From Candidatus Omnitrophota bacterium (GTDB lineage: Bacteria; Omnitrophota; Gorgyraeia; JAHIPI01), in NCBI GenBank assembly GCA_016783745.1, contig JADHVZ010000023.1:1-32253 (forward strand): a stretch of DNA of 32,253 nucleotides. The letters are read 5' to 3'. The position numbers and the translations under genes were made by a program. Below are positions 7,347-15,115 of the stretch, in pieces. Below the pieces are notes generated by a model. The model had not been told where the DNA came from, searched no databases, and saw only the letters and a list, made by a program, of their open reading frames with translations. Positions within the stretch are counted from its first letter, which is position 1, and every line of letters starts with the position of its first letter.

Positions 7347-7382
7347 GACCTTTTAATATCGGTCCCGAGAGGCCGAAAAAGG
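7347..7382 (+). promoter_or_regulatory. PyrR-binding loop in the pyr leader
   Basis: Lower stem CCTTTT (7349-7354) with AAAAGG (7377-7382), an internal bulge AATAT, upper stem CGG/CCG, and the conserved loop TCCCGAGAGG. The layout and loop match the PyrR RNA target known in Gram-positive pyr attenuators, where UMP-bound PyrR stabilises this hairpin. The 3' side of the lower stem covers the AAGG of the ribosome site of the leader ORF that starts at 7391. Confidence 0.85.
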
Positions 7383-7390
7383 AGAATAAA

Positions 7391-7510
7391 ATGCAATTGC
7401 AGTGTTATAAAATGAACCTGCTCACCTTAAAGGTGGGGAGGTCATTTTTTTTACCCGATTTATCGGGTATAAAAATGACCCCGAGCCCGAAGTGGCGAGG
7501 GGTCATTTAA
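7391..7510 (+). CDS. Putative 39-residue pyr leader peptide
   Basis: ATG preceded at six bases by AAGGAG. The frame runs MQLQCYKMNLL... to ...KWRGVI and the TAA at 7508-7510, directly before the pyrR ribosome site (AAGGAG, about 7512-7517). The whole attenuator hairpin region lies inside this frame with no stop, although it contains an eight-base T run. Its amino acid sequence looks like a by-product of the RNA stems, so any function would be in the act of translation, not the peptide. It could be accidental; the strong ribosome site is the main argument for it. Confidence 0.45.
   Translation: MQLQCYKMNLLTLKVGRSFFLPDLSGIKMTPSPKWRGVI
7409..7452 (+). terminator. Attenuator terminator in the pyr leader
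   Basis: The left arm AAAATGAACCTGCTCACC pairs with GGTGGGGAGGTCATTTT around a TTAAA loop, followed by a T run to 7452. The same downstream arm (GGTCATTTTT, 7440-7449) can instead pair with AAAAATGACC at 7471-7480, and that segment can pair again with GGGGTCATT at 7499-7507, giving mutually exclusive folds. Confidence 0.8.
7440..7480 (+). promoter_or_regulatory. Competing (antiterminator-like) hairpin in the pyr leader
   Basis: GGTCATTTTT (7440-7449) pairs with AAAAATGACC (7471-7480). Inside it is ACCCGA-TTTA-TCGGGT (7453-7468). Formation of this fold removes the 3' arm of the terminator at 7409-7452. Confidence 0.6.
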
Positions 7511-7522
7511 CAAGGAGATGTT

Positions 7523-8068
7523 ATGACTCTTAGGGGAAAATCAAAGCTTATGACTAAAGAGGCCTTGGATAAGGCTGTCATGCGCATATCGCATGAGATA
7601 CTTGAGAAAAACAAGGCCATCAAGGATCTTGCCATTATCGGGATCAGGAACAGGGGGGAATACCTTGCTTACCGCATCGCGGATAATATAAAGAAGATCA
7701 GCGGCCAGGAGGCCTCCCTGGGCATACTGGATATAACATTGTACAGAGACGATCTTACGGAAGTCGCCGAGCAGCCGCAGGTGCAGGAGACAAGGATAGA
7801 CTTTGATATAAGCGGCAAAGATATAGTCCTGGTAGATGATGTGCTTTATACGGGCCGCACTATACGCTGTGCGCTGGATGCGCTGATAGATTTCGGCAGG
7901 CCGCACAGGATACAGTTAGCGGTACTCGTTGACAGAGGGCACAGAGAGCTTCCTATACGGGCGGATTTCGTGGGGAAGAACGTCCCTACGTCCTTAAAGG
8001 AAGTGGTAGAGGTACGCCTTAACGAATCCGACGGCAAGGATGAAGTCGTGATATGCGAAAAGGAATAA
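7523..8068 (+). CDS. pyrR: Bifunctional pyr operon regulator / uracil phosphoribosyltransferase
   Basis: 181 residues, the normal length for PyrR. It binds pyr mRNA leaders when UMP or UTP is plentiful, and many members also convert uracil and PRPP to UMP. Seen: AIIGIRNRGEYLAYRIA, GILDITLYRDDL, and the PRPP-binding loop VLVDDVLYTGRTIR, then LVDRGHRELPIRADFVGKNVPT, which is very typical of PyrR. A clear AAGGAG lies about six bases before the ATG. First gene of the operon, directly after a leader with a PyrR-type loop, so autoregulation is the natural reading. pyrB follows closely. Confidence 0.97.
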   Translation: MTLRGKSKLMTKEALDKAVMRISHEILEKNKAIKDLAIIGIRNRGEYLAYRIADNIKKISGQEASLGILDITLYRDDLTEVAEQPQVQETRIDFDISGKDIVLVDDVLYTGRTIRCALDALIDFGRPHRIQLAVLVDRGHRELPIRADFVGKNVPTSLKEVVEVRLNESDGKDEVVICEKE

Positions 8069-8125
8069 TTTGATATGGCTACTACAACCCTCTTAAATAC
8101 TCAAAAGAAGGAATCAAGGTGGGGT

Positions 8126-9064
8126 ATGACGAAAAAGAATGTGATATGGAAAAGAAAGGATCTGCTTGGCCTGGAGGACCTGAGCGCCGATGAGATCGCT
8201 CTGATCCTGGACGCCGCAAAGTCTTTCAAGGAAGTGTCGACCAGAAAAGTGAAAAAGGTGCCGACCTTAAGGGGCAAGACCATAGTGAGCCTCTTTTTTG
8301 AGCCGTCCACAAGGACGCGCATCTCTTTTGAATTAGCGGCAAAAAGGTTAAGCGCGGATACGATCGGCATAACAGCTAACTCATCAAGTGTGCTGAAGGG
8401 CGAGACGCTGAAAGACACCGCCAAGAATATCGAAGCCATGAATGTGGATGTAGTCATATTAAGGCACTCCACCCCGGGCGCGCCGCATCTTTTAGCAAAA
8501 GTTTTGGGCCCGTCCATCATCAATGCCGGAGACGGCGCTCACGAGCACCCCACGCAAGGGCTTCTGGATCTTTTCACTATAAAGGAAAAGAAAGGCACTC
8601 TTAAAAATCTGAAGGTCAGCATTATCGGTGATATAGCGCATTCAAGGGTGGCGCGTTCAAACATCTGGGGGCTTAAGAAAATGGGCGCGGATGTTACAGT
8701 ATGCGGCCCCAGTACGCTTATGCCGGTCGGGATAGAACGGATGGGGGTAAAGGTGACAAATGACCTGGACCAGGCGATAGAAGGCGCGGATGTATTGAAT
8801 GTGCTAAGGATACAGGTCGAAAGACAAAAGAAAGGCTTATTGCCTTCGATAAGGGAATACATAAATCTGTTCGGAATAAACAGGCAGCGTCTGAAGAACG
8901 CTAAGGATGACATGTTGATCATGCATCCCGGGCCGATAAATAGAGGTGTGGAGCTGACCCCCGATGTAGCTGACGGCCCATGCTCTGTGATACTTGAACA
9001 AGTCGCAAACGGTATTGCCGTGCGGATGGCGGTCCTCTTCCTTGTGACAGGAGGCAAGGAATGA
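8126..9064 (+). CDS. pyrB: Aspartate carbamoyltransferase catalytic subunit
   Basis: 312 residues from this start. It joins carbamoyl phosphate to aspartate, the committed step of UMP synthesis. Seen: the carbamoyl-phosphate loop [28 protein letters not shown], the aspartate domain [14 protein letters not shown], and [11 protein letters not shown]. An upstream in-frame ATG at 8075, seven bases after the pyrR stop, would add 17 residues (beginning MATTTLLN) that are not conserved in the family. I prefer 8126 because AAGGTGG precedes it at good spacing and the protein then begins close to the conserved [10 protein letters not shown]. No pyrI regulatory subunit is present, so feedback is probably at the RNA level. 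Confidence 0.94.
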   Translation: MTKKNVIWKRKDLLGLEDLSADEIALILDAAKSFKEVSTRKVKKVPTLRGKTIVSLFFEPSTRTRISFELAAKRLSADTIGITANSSSVLKGETLKDTAKNIEAMNVDVVILRHSTPGAPHLLAKVLGPSIINAGDGAHEHPTQGLLDLFTIKEKKGTLKNLKVSIIGDIAHSRVARSNIWGLKKMGADVTVCGPSTLMPVGIERMGVKVTNDLDQAIEGADVLNVLRIQVERQKKGLLPSIREYINLFGINRQRLKNAKDDMLIMHPGPINRGVELTPDVADGPCSVILEQVANGIAVRMAVLFLVTGGKE

Positions 9065-9104
9065 TCCGCTTTCCCGAGACAGCGTTATCGATAGGAGTAA
9101 AAAT

Positions 9105-10376
9105 ATGGATATATTGATAAAAGACGGATACATTTATGATCCGGCCAACAGGAGAGAAGGTAATTTCGATATCCTGGTCTCCTGCGGCAAGATCAAGACG
9201 GTGGCTAAGAAAATAAAGGCACAAGCGTCCAAGGTCATCGATGCCAGGGGCAAGGTGATCCTTCCCGGCTTAATAGACATGCACGCCCATCTTAGGGAGC
9301 CGGGCAGAGAGGATGCCGAGACCATAGAGACCGGGCTGAGCGCCGCTCTGAGCGGAGGTTTTACGGGTGTATGCGCTATGCCGAATACAGAACCCTGCTG
9401 CCATAATCAGGAAGTAGCGGAATTTTTACTGAAAAAAGCGCAAGTTTTGGGGAAGGCCAATCTTTACCCTATCGGGGCGATAACCAAAAACCGCGAAGGT
9501 AAAGAGCTCTCCGAGATGAGCGAGCTTAAAAATGCCGGCTGCGTGGCTATATCCGATGACGGAAACTCCGTAAAAGATACCGCGATCATGCGCCGCGCGC
9601 TCGAATATGCCCACATGCTCGACATGCCGGTCATATCTCATTGCGAGGACACAGACCTTTCAGCTGATGGGGTGATGCACGAAGGCTATATATCGACGGA
9701 GATGGGGATGAAAGGTATGCCTGCGGTCTCTGAGAGTACTATAGTGGCGAGAGACCTGCAGCTGGCGGAATTTACCGGCGCGCGCATCCACATCGCGCAT
9801 GTAAGCTGTAAAGAGTCCTTAGATCTTATAAGAGCCGCCAAGGCAAAGGGCATAAGAGTGACCAGCGAAACATGCCCGCACTATCTGGTCCTTACGGATG
9901 AAACAGTGAAGAGTTTTGATTCGAACTTCAAGATGAACCCGCCGCTTCGCACCGAAGAAGATATGAAGGCTCTGAGGGCAGCTCTCAAAGACGGGACTAT
10001 AGACGTTATCTCTACCGATCACGCCCCTCATATAGAAAGCGAAAAGGATGTAGAGTTCAATTATGCGCCTTTCGGCATAATCGGGTTCGAGACCGCGGTG
10101 GCGGTGATATCTACGGACATAGTATCAAAGAACATAATCACATGGAACGATGTGGCCGAAGTGATGTCCAATCATCCGGCCCACATATTAGGGTTGGACA
10201 AGGGGAGCCTGGGTGAAGGCTCTGATGCCGACATCACGATAATCGATCCGGATGAAGAGTGGGTGTATAAAAGGGATGAGATAAAGTCGAAGAGCAAAAA
10301 CTCCCCCTTCATCGGCCGCAAGTTCAAAGGCAGAGTAAAACATACAATAGTAAATGGGGACATTTTTCCGATATAA
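9105..10376 (+). CDS. pyrC: Dihydroorotase
   Basis: 423 residues, the type I (long) dihydroorotase that closes carbamoyl aspartate to dihydroorotate. Seen: the zinc-binding HAH at residues 60-62 in DMHAHLREPGREDAET, substrate loop AMPNTEP, SHCED, HIAHVS, TCPHYL, and STDHAPH with the catalytic aspartate. Type I enzymes often associate with PyrB, and here pyrC follows pyrB by 40 bases with GGAG before the ATG. The frame is intact and all metal ligands are visible. Confidence 0.97.
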   Translation: MDILIKDGYIYDPANRREGNFDILVSCGKIKTVAKKIKAQASKVIDARGKVILPGLIDMHAHLREPGREDAETIETGLSAALSGGFTGVCAMPNTEPCCHNQEVAEFLLKKAQVLGKANLYPIGAITKNREGKELSEMSELKNAGCVAISDDGNSVKDTAIMRRALEYAHMLDMPVISHCEDTDLSADGVMHEGYISTEMGMKGMPAVSESTIVARDLQLAEFTGARIHIAHVSCKESLDLIRAAKAKGIRVTSETCPHYLVLTDETVKSFDSNFKMNPPLRTEEDMKALRAALKDGTIDVISTDHAPHIESEKDVEFNYAPFGIIGFETAVAVISTDIVSKNIITWNDVAEVMSNHPAHILGLDKGSLGEGSDADITIIDPDEEWVYKRDEIKSKSKNSPFIGRKFKGRVKHTIVNGDIFPI

Positions 10377-10385
10377 GGGAAAACA

Positions 10386-11618
10386 ATGCCGTATATTTGC
10401 GATCTACATATTCACTCAAAATACTCCAGGGCCACGAGCAAAGATATGGATATCGAACACTTAAGCAAATGGGCGAAGATAAAAGGAATATCCCTGATCG
10501 GCACAAGCGACTTTACCCATCCGGACTGGCTGAAAGAGCTTAAAACCAATCTGACTGAAAAAGAATACGGCATATATACGCATAGCGGAGTCGACTACAT
10601 ACTTACCGCTGAAGTCTCCAACATATATTTTAAAAACGGTAAAGTGCGCAAAGTACACAACGTCATAATAGCGCCGTCTTTCGCCGTTGCAGTAGAGATA
10701 AACAGGATGCTGGCAGGGTTCGGAAGGCTTGAATCTGACGGCAGGCCGATACTGAGCCTTGAATGCGATAAGATGGCAAAGGCCTTAAGGAAGATCAATG
10801 CGGATACTATGATCATACCCGCTCATATCTGGACCCCGCATTTTAGCCTGTTCGGCTCTAATTCCGGCTTCGATTCCTTAGAGGAATGTTTTGGGGAAGA
10901 AGCCAAGAATGTAACAGCGCTTGAAACGGGCTTGTCCAGCGATCCTGCCATGAACTGGAGGCTATCGTCGCTGGATAAATATTCACTGGTATCAAATTCC
11001 GATGCGCATTCACCTTCTAAGATAGGCAGGGAGGCGAATGTCTTTGATAAAAAAGCCGGGTACAAAGAGCTTAAAGAGATCCTTAAGAAAAAAGACGCTA
11101 AGAGATTTTTGTACACGGTGGAATTTTTCCCGCAGGAGGGGAAGTACCACTGGGACGGACACAGAAAATGTGGCGCAAGGCTTTCTCCGTCGGAATCAGC
11201 CAATGTCAACCACAGGTGCCCGAGTTGCGGTAAAAAGCTGACAGTAGGGGTGATGAGCAGGGTGGAGAAGCTTGCCGACAGGCCGGAAGGCTTTGTGCTT
11301 GAAAGCGCGCCCGGTTATAAAAGCCTGATCCCGCTCATAGAGATAATAGCCGATTCTATGGGCGTGGGTAAGGAGTCCGTAAGGGCAGAAAGAGAATATA
11401 ATTCTCTTATCCAGGGGGCAGGCAGTGAGCTTGACATCCTTATTTTTAAGTCGAGGGAGGAGATCCTTGAAAAATGCCCGCCGAAGATAGCGAAAGGCAT
11501 AATGAATGTGCGGGAAGGGAACGTAAATATTACTCCCGGGTATGACGGCGTTTATGGTAAGATAGAGATATTCGATAAGGACAATACCAAAGAAGAGAAG
11601 CAGATGACGTTCTTTTAA
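10386..11618 (+). CDS. Endonuclease Q-like PHP-domain DNA repair protein
   Basis: 410 residues. The N-terminal PHP metal site shows H8 and H10 in CDLHIHSKYSRA, with SNSDAHSP (D206, H208) later in the domain. A zinc finger follows, with C262, C278 and C281, and then a C-terminal helical region. This is the layout of the TIGR00375/EndoQ family, first described in Thermococcales, which nicks 5' of uracil, hypoxanthine and xanthine in DNA. The last five residues, QMTFF, fit the bacterial sliding-clamp binding consensus (Q-L/M-S/T-L/F-F). It sits ten bases after pyrC inside the pyr operon, so expression would follow pyrimidine demand. Family is fairly certain; activity is inferred. Confidence 0.88.
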   Translation: MPYICDLHIHSKYSRATSKDMDIEHLSKWAKIKGISLIGTSDFTHPDWLKELKTNLTEKEYGIYTHSGVDYILTAEVSNIYFKNGKVRKVHNVIIAPSFAVAVEINRMLAGFGRLESDGRPILSLECDKMAKALRKINADTMIIPAHIWTPHFSLFGSNSGFDSLEECFGEEAKNVTALETGLSSDPAMNWRLSSLDKYSLVSNSDAHSPSKIGREANVFDKKAGYKELKEILKKKDAKRFLYTVEFFPQEGKYHWDGHRKCGARLSPSESANVNHRCPSCGKKLTVGVMSRVEKLADRPEGFVLESAPGYKSLIPLIEIIADSMGVGKESVRAEREYNSLIQGAGSELDILIFKSREEILEKCPPKIAKGIMNVREGNVNITPGYDGVYGKIEIFDKDNTKEEKQMTFF

Positions 11619-11654
11619 TTATAATGTAATTGAGGTTACGAAAGGTTACAAGAT

Positions 11655-11793
11655 CCCTGGTTGTTCGTATATCGTTTATCGTCAATCGTACAAATCCTGT
11701 GATGGACATCAACAAAAACGATAAACGATCAACGATATACGATAAACGAATTACAAGCGTCTCTCGAGAAATAACAAACAAGTCGAGAGCACA
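11655..11793. repeat. Hairpin-forming intergenic repeat before pyrK
   Basis: Inverted arms built from ATCGTTT-like heptamers (about 11666-11692 and 11716-11750), followed by a conserved tail (11740-11793) that matches 12751-12804 at 51 of 54 positions. The tail contains CTCTCGA (11761-11767) and TCGAGAG (11783-11789), which can pair around 15 bases. The second half of that stem ends five bases before the preferred pyrK start. Confidence 0.8.
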
Positions 11794-11794
11794 G

Positions 11795-12607
11795 ATGATG
11801 AAACAATATAAAAGTATGCCAAAACAGGTAATAGCTAAAGTCATATCACAAAAAGAAGTCAAGCGCGGATGCTTCAGGATGAAGATCGAATCACCCATTA
11901 TCGCGAGATCCGCCTCGCCCGGACAGTTCCTGCACATTCTTTGCGGCGACTCGGGCTATCCCCTTCTGAGGCGGCCCATCAGCATCCACAGAATAGGCAA
12001 GAAGGACATAGAGATACTCTATAGTGTCATCGGTAAAGGCACAAAGATCCTTTCCGGAAAAAGATCGGGTGATACCCTTGACATAATAGGGCCGCTCGGT
12101 AACGGCTTCAAGGTCTTTAAGGGCAGCAGGTCCGTAAAAATGCTCGTCGCTGGCGGCATGGGGGTAGCCCCTCTTCTTGGATTAGCGGATGAATTATCGC
12201 GCGGCGCGAAAGGAAAAAATAAATTTATCGTGGTGCTGGGCGCCAGGACGCATAACCACATACTTTGTGAAGGCGATTTTAAGCGTTTAGGCGGTGATGT
12301 CCACATCGCGACTGAAGACGGAAGTAAGGGAAGGCGCGGATCAGCCACGGATCTCGCGCGCGATATCGTACATTCCAAAAAATATAAATGGAGGGATGTG
12401 TGTATTTATACTGCGGGGCCCATCAATATGGTCAAGGCGCTGGCCAGGCTGGTGGAAGGATGCAGCATTGAATCGCAGGCGTCTTTGGAAGAACGGATGG
12501 CCTGCGGTCTCGGCGCGTGCTTGGGATGCGCCATCGAAACACAGTCCGGTTATAAACGCGTCTGCAAAGACGGACCGGTGTTTAATTTTTGCGAGGTGGT
12601 AGCGTGA
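11795..12607 (+). CDS. pyrK: Dihydroorotate dehydrogenase electron transfer subunit
   Basis: 270 residues from this start. PyrK carries FAD and a [2Fe-2S] cluster and passes electrons from PyrD to NAD+. Seen: SPGQFLHI, the FAD motif LRRPISIHRI, GPLGNGF, the nucleotide-binding AGGMGVAPLLGLADEL, ARTHNHILCEGDF, and the C-terminal cluster CGLGACLGCAIET...CKDGPVF. The open frame extends 55 codons further up to 11630, but that part is translated intergenic repeat, so I exclude it. ATG at 11798 and 11816 are alternatives. The ribosome site is weak (GAGAG in the repeat stem). It pairs with pyrD as a class 1B enzyme. Confidence 0.93.
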   Translation: MMKQYKSMPKQVIAKVISQKEVKRGCFRMKIESPIIARSASPGQFLHILCGDSGYPLLRRPISIHRIGKKDIEILYSVIGKGTKILSGKRSGDTLDIIGPLGNGFKVFKGSRSVKMLVAGGMGVAPLLGLADELSRGAKGKNKFIVVLGARTHNHILCEGDFKRLGGDVHIATEDGSKGRRGSATDLARDIVHSKKYKWRDVCIYTAGPINMVKALARLVEGCSIESQASLEERMACGLGACLGCAIETQSGYKRVCKDGPVFNFCEVVA

Positions 12608-12610
12608 TGG

Positions 12611-12804
12611 TCGCTGGTTATTCGCATATCGTTAATTGTATTTCGCTTGATTATCTTGGTTTGGTTTACGGTTCATGGTTTACGGTTTACGGAACAACCC
12701 CCGGATTTTAAAACCGTACACCGTTAACCGTACACCGTAAACCGGATAAACGATAAACGAATTACAAGCGTCTCTCGAGAAATAACAAACGGTTCGAGAG
12801 CACA
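12611..12804. repeat. Nested hairpin repeat before pyrD
   Basis: Outer arms (about 12611-12631 and 12751-12770, TATTCGCATATCG against CGATAAACGAATTA) enclose an inner inverted repeat, 12663-12692 with 12713-12743, built from a GGTTTAC-like heptamer. The right tail 12751-12804 copies 11740-11793 at 51 of 54 positions, including the CTCTCGA/TCGAGAG stem. The inner repeat is absent from the copy before pyrK. Confidence 0.8.
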
Positions 12805-12841
12805 TGTAGCGATCATATTAGCGCAAAGCAATAAAGCGATT

Positions 12842-13753
12842 ATGAAACCTAAACTAGAAGTTAAAATCGGAAAACTAAAGCTGAAAAACCCGGTGACCGT
12901 GGCATCCGGCACATTCGGCTACGGCTCAGAGTTCGACGGCACCGCCGACATAGACAAACTGGGCGGCATCGTGACAAAGACCATCACTCTTCATGCGCGC
13001 GTCGGCAACAAACCTCCGAGGATAATAGAGACCCCATCCGGCATGATAAATTCGATAGGCCTTGAAAATCCGGGCGTTGAAAAGTTCATAAAGGACAAAC
13101 TGCCGTTCTTGCAAAAATACAAGATCCCTGTTATAGCAAGCATCGCGGGTGAGACTATAAAAGAATATTCAGAGCTTGCCGGGCGCCTTGACAGCGTAAA
13201 AGATATTGCCGCTATCGAGATAAATATATCGTGCCCTAATATAAAGACGAGCAAGTTGTTTTCTCAGGATGAAAACTCGACGGGAGAGGTTGTCAGGGCC
13301 GTTAGAAGCGCGACAAAAAAGACAGTCATCACTAAGCTTTCCCCGAATGTAACGGATATCGGCGGGATCGCGAAGTCAGCGGAATCGGCCGGCAGTGACG
13401 CGCTGTCACTCATAAACACGCTTAAGGCTATGTCCGTAGACGCTAAGACAAGAGAAAGCAGATTAGGCGATGTGACGGGCGGGCTTAGCGGGCCGGCAAT
13501 AAAACCCGTAGCTCTTTTTATGATATGGAAGGTATATCACAGAGTAAAGATCCCTATAATAGGCATGGGCGGTATCATGAGCCCTTCTGATGTCGTCGAG
13601 TTTATGTTATGCGGATCCACCGCGGTGTCGGTCGGGACAGCCAATTTTGTTCATCCTAACGCGGCCGCCGAAGCCGTAAAAGGCTTAAGCCAATACCTGA
13701 AAAACGAAAAAATAAAAGATGTCAACAAGCTTATAGGAAGTTTAAAGGTTTAA
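12842..13753 (+). CDS. pyrD: Dihydroorotate dehydrogenase B, catalytic subunit
   Basis: 303 residues of the class 1B (NAD+-linked) type, which oxidises dihydroorotate to orotate using FMN and needs PyrK. Seen: LKNPVTVASGTFGYG, GMINSIGLENPG, EINISCPN with the catalytic cysteine typical of class 1, INTLKAM, GGLSGPAIKPVAL, and GMGGIMSPSDVVEFMLCGSTAVSVGTANF. No membrane-anchoring N terminus is present, as expected for class 1. The start has no strong ribosome site; a hairpin repeat lies just upstream. pyrF follows after one base. Confidence 0.96.
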   Translation: MKPKLEVKIGKLKLKNPVTVASGTFGYGSEFDGTADIDKLGGIVTKTITLHARVGNKPPRIIETPSGMINSIGLENPGVEKFIKDKLPFLQKYKIPVIASIAGETIKEYSELAGRLDSVKDIAAIEINISCPNIKTSKLFSQDENSTGEVVRAVRSATKKTVITKLSPNVTDIGGIAKSAESAGSDALSLINTLKAMSVDAKTRESRLGDVTGGLSGPAIKPVALFMIWKVYHRVKIPIIGMGGIMSPSDVVEFMLCGSTAVSVGTANFVHPNAAAEAVKGLSQYLKNEKIKDVNKLIGSLKV

Positions 13754-13754
13754 G

Positions 13755-14468
13755 ATGGCAAGAGGGGAAAAGATAATAGTAGCGCTTGATGTAAGCAGAT
13801 TAGAGGAAGCCGAAAAACTTGTCGATAAGCTGCGGCCGGTCATCAAAATATTCAAAATAGGCTCAGAGCTTTTTACCTCATGCGGGATCGAGGCTGTCGA
13901 TCTGGTCAGAAGAAAAGGCTGCAAGGTCTTTCTGGACTTAAAATACCACGATATCCCGTATATAGTGATGAAGGCATCAAAGGCCGCGGCCAATCAAGGT
14001 ATACATATGTTTACTATGCATACTTTAGGCGGGGCCTCTATGCTGAAAAGAGCGGCCGATGCCGCGAGGGAAGAGGCGGCGCGCCTCAGCAACGAACCGC
14101 CTTTAGTGTTGGGCGTGACAGTCCTTACCAGCCATAACGATAAAGATATGCAGTCGGTCGGAATAAGCGGCTCTGTGGACGATGAAGTGGCGCGGCTGGT
14201 CAAATTGGCTGAAAAGGCCGGGCTCAACGGTATTGTGGCATCAGCGCAGGAGGTCTCGAGGATACGCAAAATAGTGAAGAAAGAATTTCTTATCGTGACA
14301 CCGGGCATAAGGCCTTCATGGGCGCAAAAAGCCGATCAGAAAAGAGTGGCTACTCCTAAGGAGGCGCTTGAAATGGGCGCGGACTATCTGGTCATCGGCA
14401 GGCCGATAACGGCTCAGGATGACCCCAAGGCGGCCGCGGAAAAAATACTTCAGGAAATCAGCGGGTGA
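13755..14468 (+). CDS. pyrF: Orotidine-5'-phosphate decarboxylase
   Basis: 237 residues, the short bacterial type that forms UMP from OMP. Seen: IIVALDVS, FKIGSELF, the catalytic charged tetrad in FLDLKYHDIPYI (D-x-K-x-x-D), GVTVLTS, and VTPGIRP, followed by ADYLVIGRPIT, the phosphate-binding end of the barrel. Spacing to pyrD is one base and to pyrE three bases, so the genes are translationally linked. Confidence 0.97.
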   Translation: MARGEKIIVALDVSRLEEAEKLVDKLRPVIKIFKIGSELFTSCGIEAVDLVRRKGCKVFLDLKYHDIPYIVMKASKAAANQGIHMFTMHTLGGASMLKRAADAAREEAARLSNEPPLVLGVTVLTSHNDKDMQSVGISGSVDDEVARLVKLAEKAGLNGIVASAQEVSRIRKIVKKEFLIVTPGIRPSWAQKADQKRVATPKEALEMGADYLVIGRPITAQDDPKAAAEKILQEISG

Positions 14469-14471
14469 TCC

Positions 14472-15047
14472 ATGGAGATAAAAAATCAGGATATTCTGGC
14501 TATATTTAAAAAGACAGGCGCGCTGCTTAACGGGCACTTTAAGCTCTCAAGCGGACTGCATAGCGGCCAGTATCTCCAATGCGCGCAGGTCCTCCAATAC
14601 CCCGAATACGCGGCGCAGATGGGGGAAGCTATTGCCGGCAAATTTAAGGATGAAGGCATAACCTGTGTAGCCGGCCCGGCCCTGGGAGGAATTATCATCG
14701 CCCATGAGGTCGCAAAGGCCCTCGGCAAAAGGTGCGTGTTTGGTGAGCGCGAAGATGGCAAGATGACTTTACGAAGGGGGTTTAAAATAGGCCCTGATGA
14801 TAAAGTCCTGGCAATAGAGGACGTAATAACCACCGGCAAGTCCATAAACGAGCTTATATCTGTGATAAGAGATACCGGCGCGGTGGTCATAGGAGCCGGC
14901 GCTATTGTAGACAGAAGTTCGGAAAGAATAGATTTCGGATGCGAGCTAAAAACGCTGATCAAGCTGGACGTACAAAAATTCAAGCCCGAAGAATGCAATT
15001 TATGTAAGGATAACACTCCACTGGTCAAGCCCGGCTCAAGAAAATAG
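14472..15047 (+). CDS. pyrE: Orotate phosphoribosyltransferase
   Basis: 191 residues. Joins orotate to PRPP to give OMP, the substrate of the preceding gene product. Seen: FKLSSGLHSGQYLQCAQVL, GPALGGIIIAHEVA, and the PRPP loop VLAIEDVITTGKS. It resembles the subgroup of PyrE with a cysteine-containing tail (EECNLCKDNTPLVKPGSRK). Last gene of the pyr operon; no clear terminator follows, and a new promoter begins at its stop codon. Confidence 0.95.
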   Translation: MEIKNQDILAIFKKTGALLNGHFKLSSGLHSGQYLQCAQVLQYPEYAAQMGEAIAGKFKDEGITCVAGPALGGIIIAHEVAKALGKRCVFGEREDGKMTLRRGFKIGPDDKVLAIEDVITTGKSINELISVIRDTGAVVIGAGAIVDRSSERIDFGCELKTLIKLDVQKFKPEECNLCKDNTPLVKPGSRK

Positions 15048-15048
15048 G

Positions 15049-15077
15049 TTGCATTTCTCCCCCGCTTAGAATATAAT
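15049..15077 (+). promoter_or_regulatory. Promoter of the V-type ATPase operon
   Basis: TTGCAT at 15049-15054, a 17-base spacer, perfect TATAAT at 15072-15077. It is placed immediately after pyrE and about 40 bases before the first ATPase gene, and would separate expression of the two operons. Confidence 0.75.
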
Positions 15078-15115
15078 CATAATAAAATAATAATATAGCA
15101 CTTGAGGTGGCTATT

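Noticed and set aside
8539-9057. Minus-strand open frame opposite pyrB
   Set aside because: Shadow of a well-conserved gene; composition follows the complement of pyrB codons.
11604-11618. PCNA-interacting (PIP) box at the EndoQ-like C terminus
   Set aside because: The Q and FF spacing does not fit Q-x-x-h-x-x-F-F; the bacterial clamp pentapeptide fits better.
11630-11794. N-terminal 55-codon extension of pyrK
   Set aside because: It is a translation of the hairpin repeat and has no match to the PyrK N terminus.
4793-12804. CRISPR array made from the heptamer repeats
   Set aside because: Units are only 7 bases, have no spacers and are arranged as inverted arms.
15107-15115. GTG at 15107 as the start of subunit E
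   Set aside because: This GTG is part of the GAGGTGG ribosome site for the ATG at 15116.
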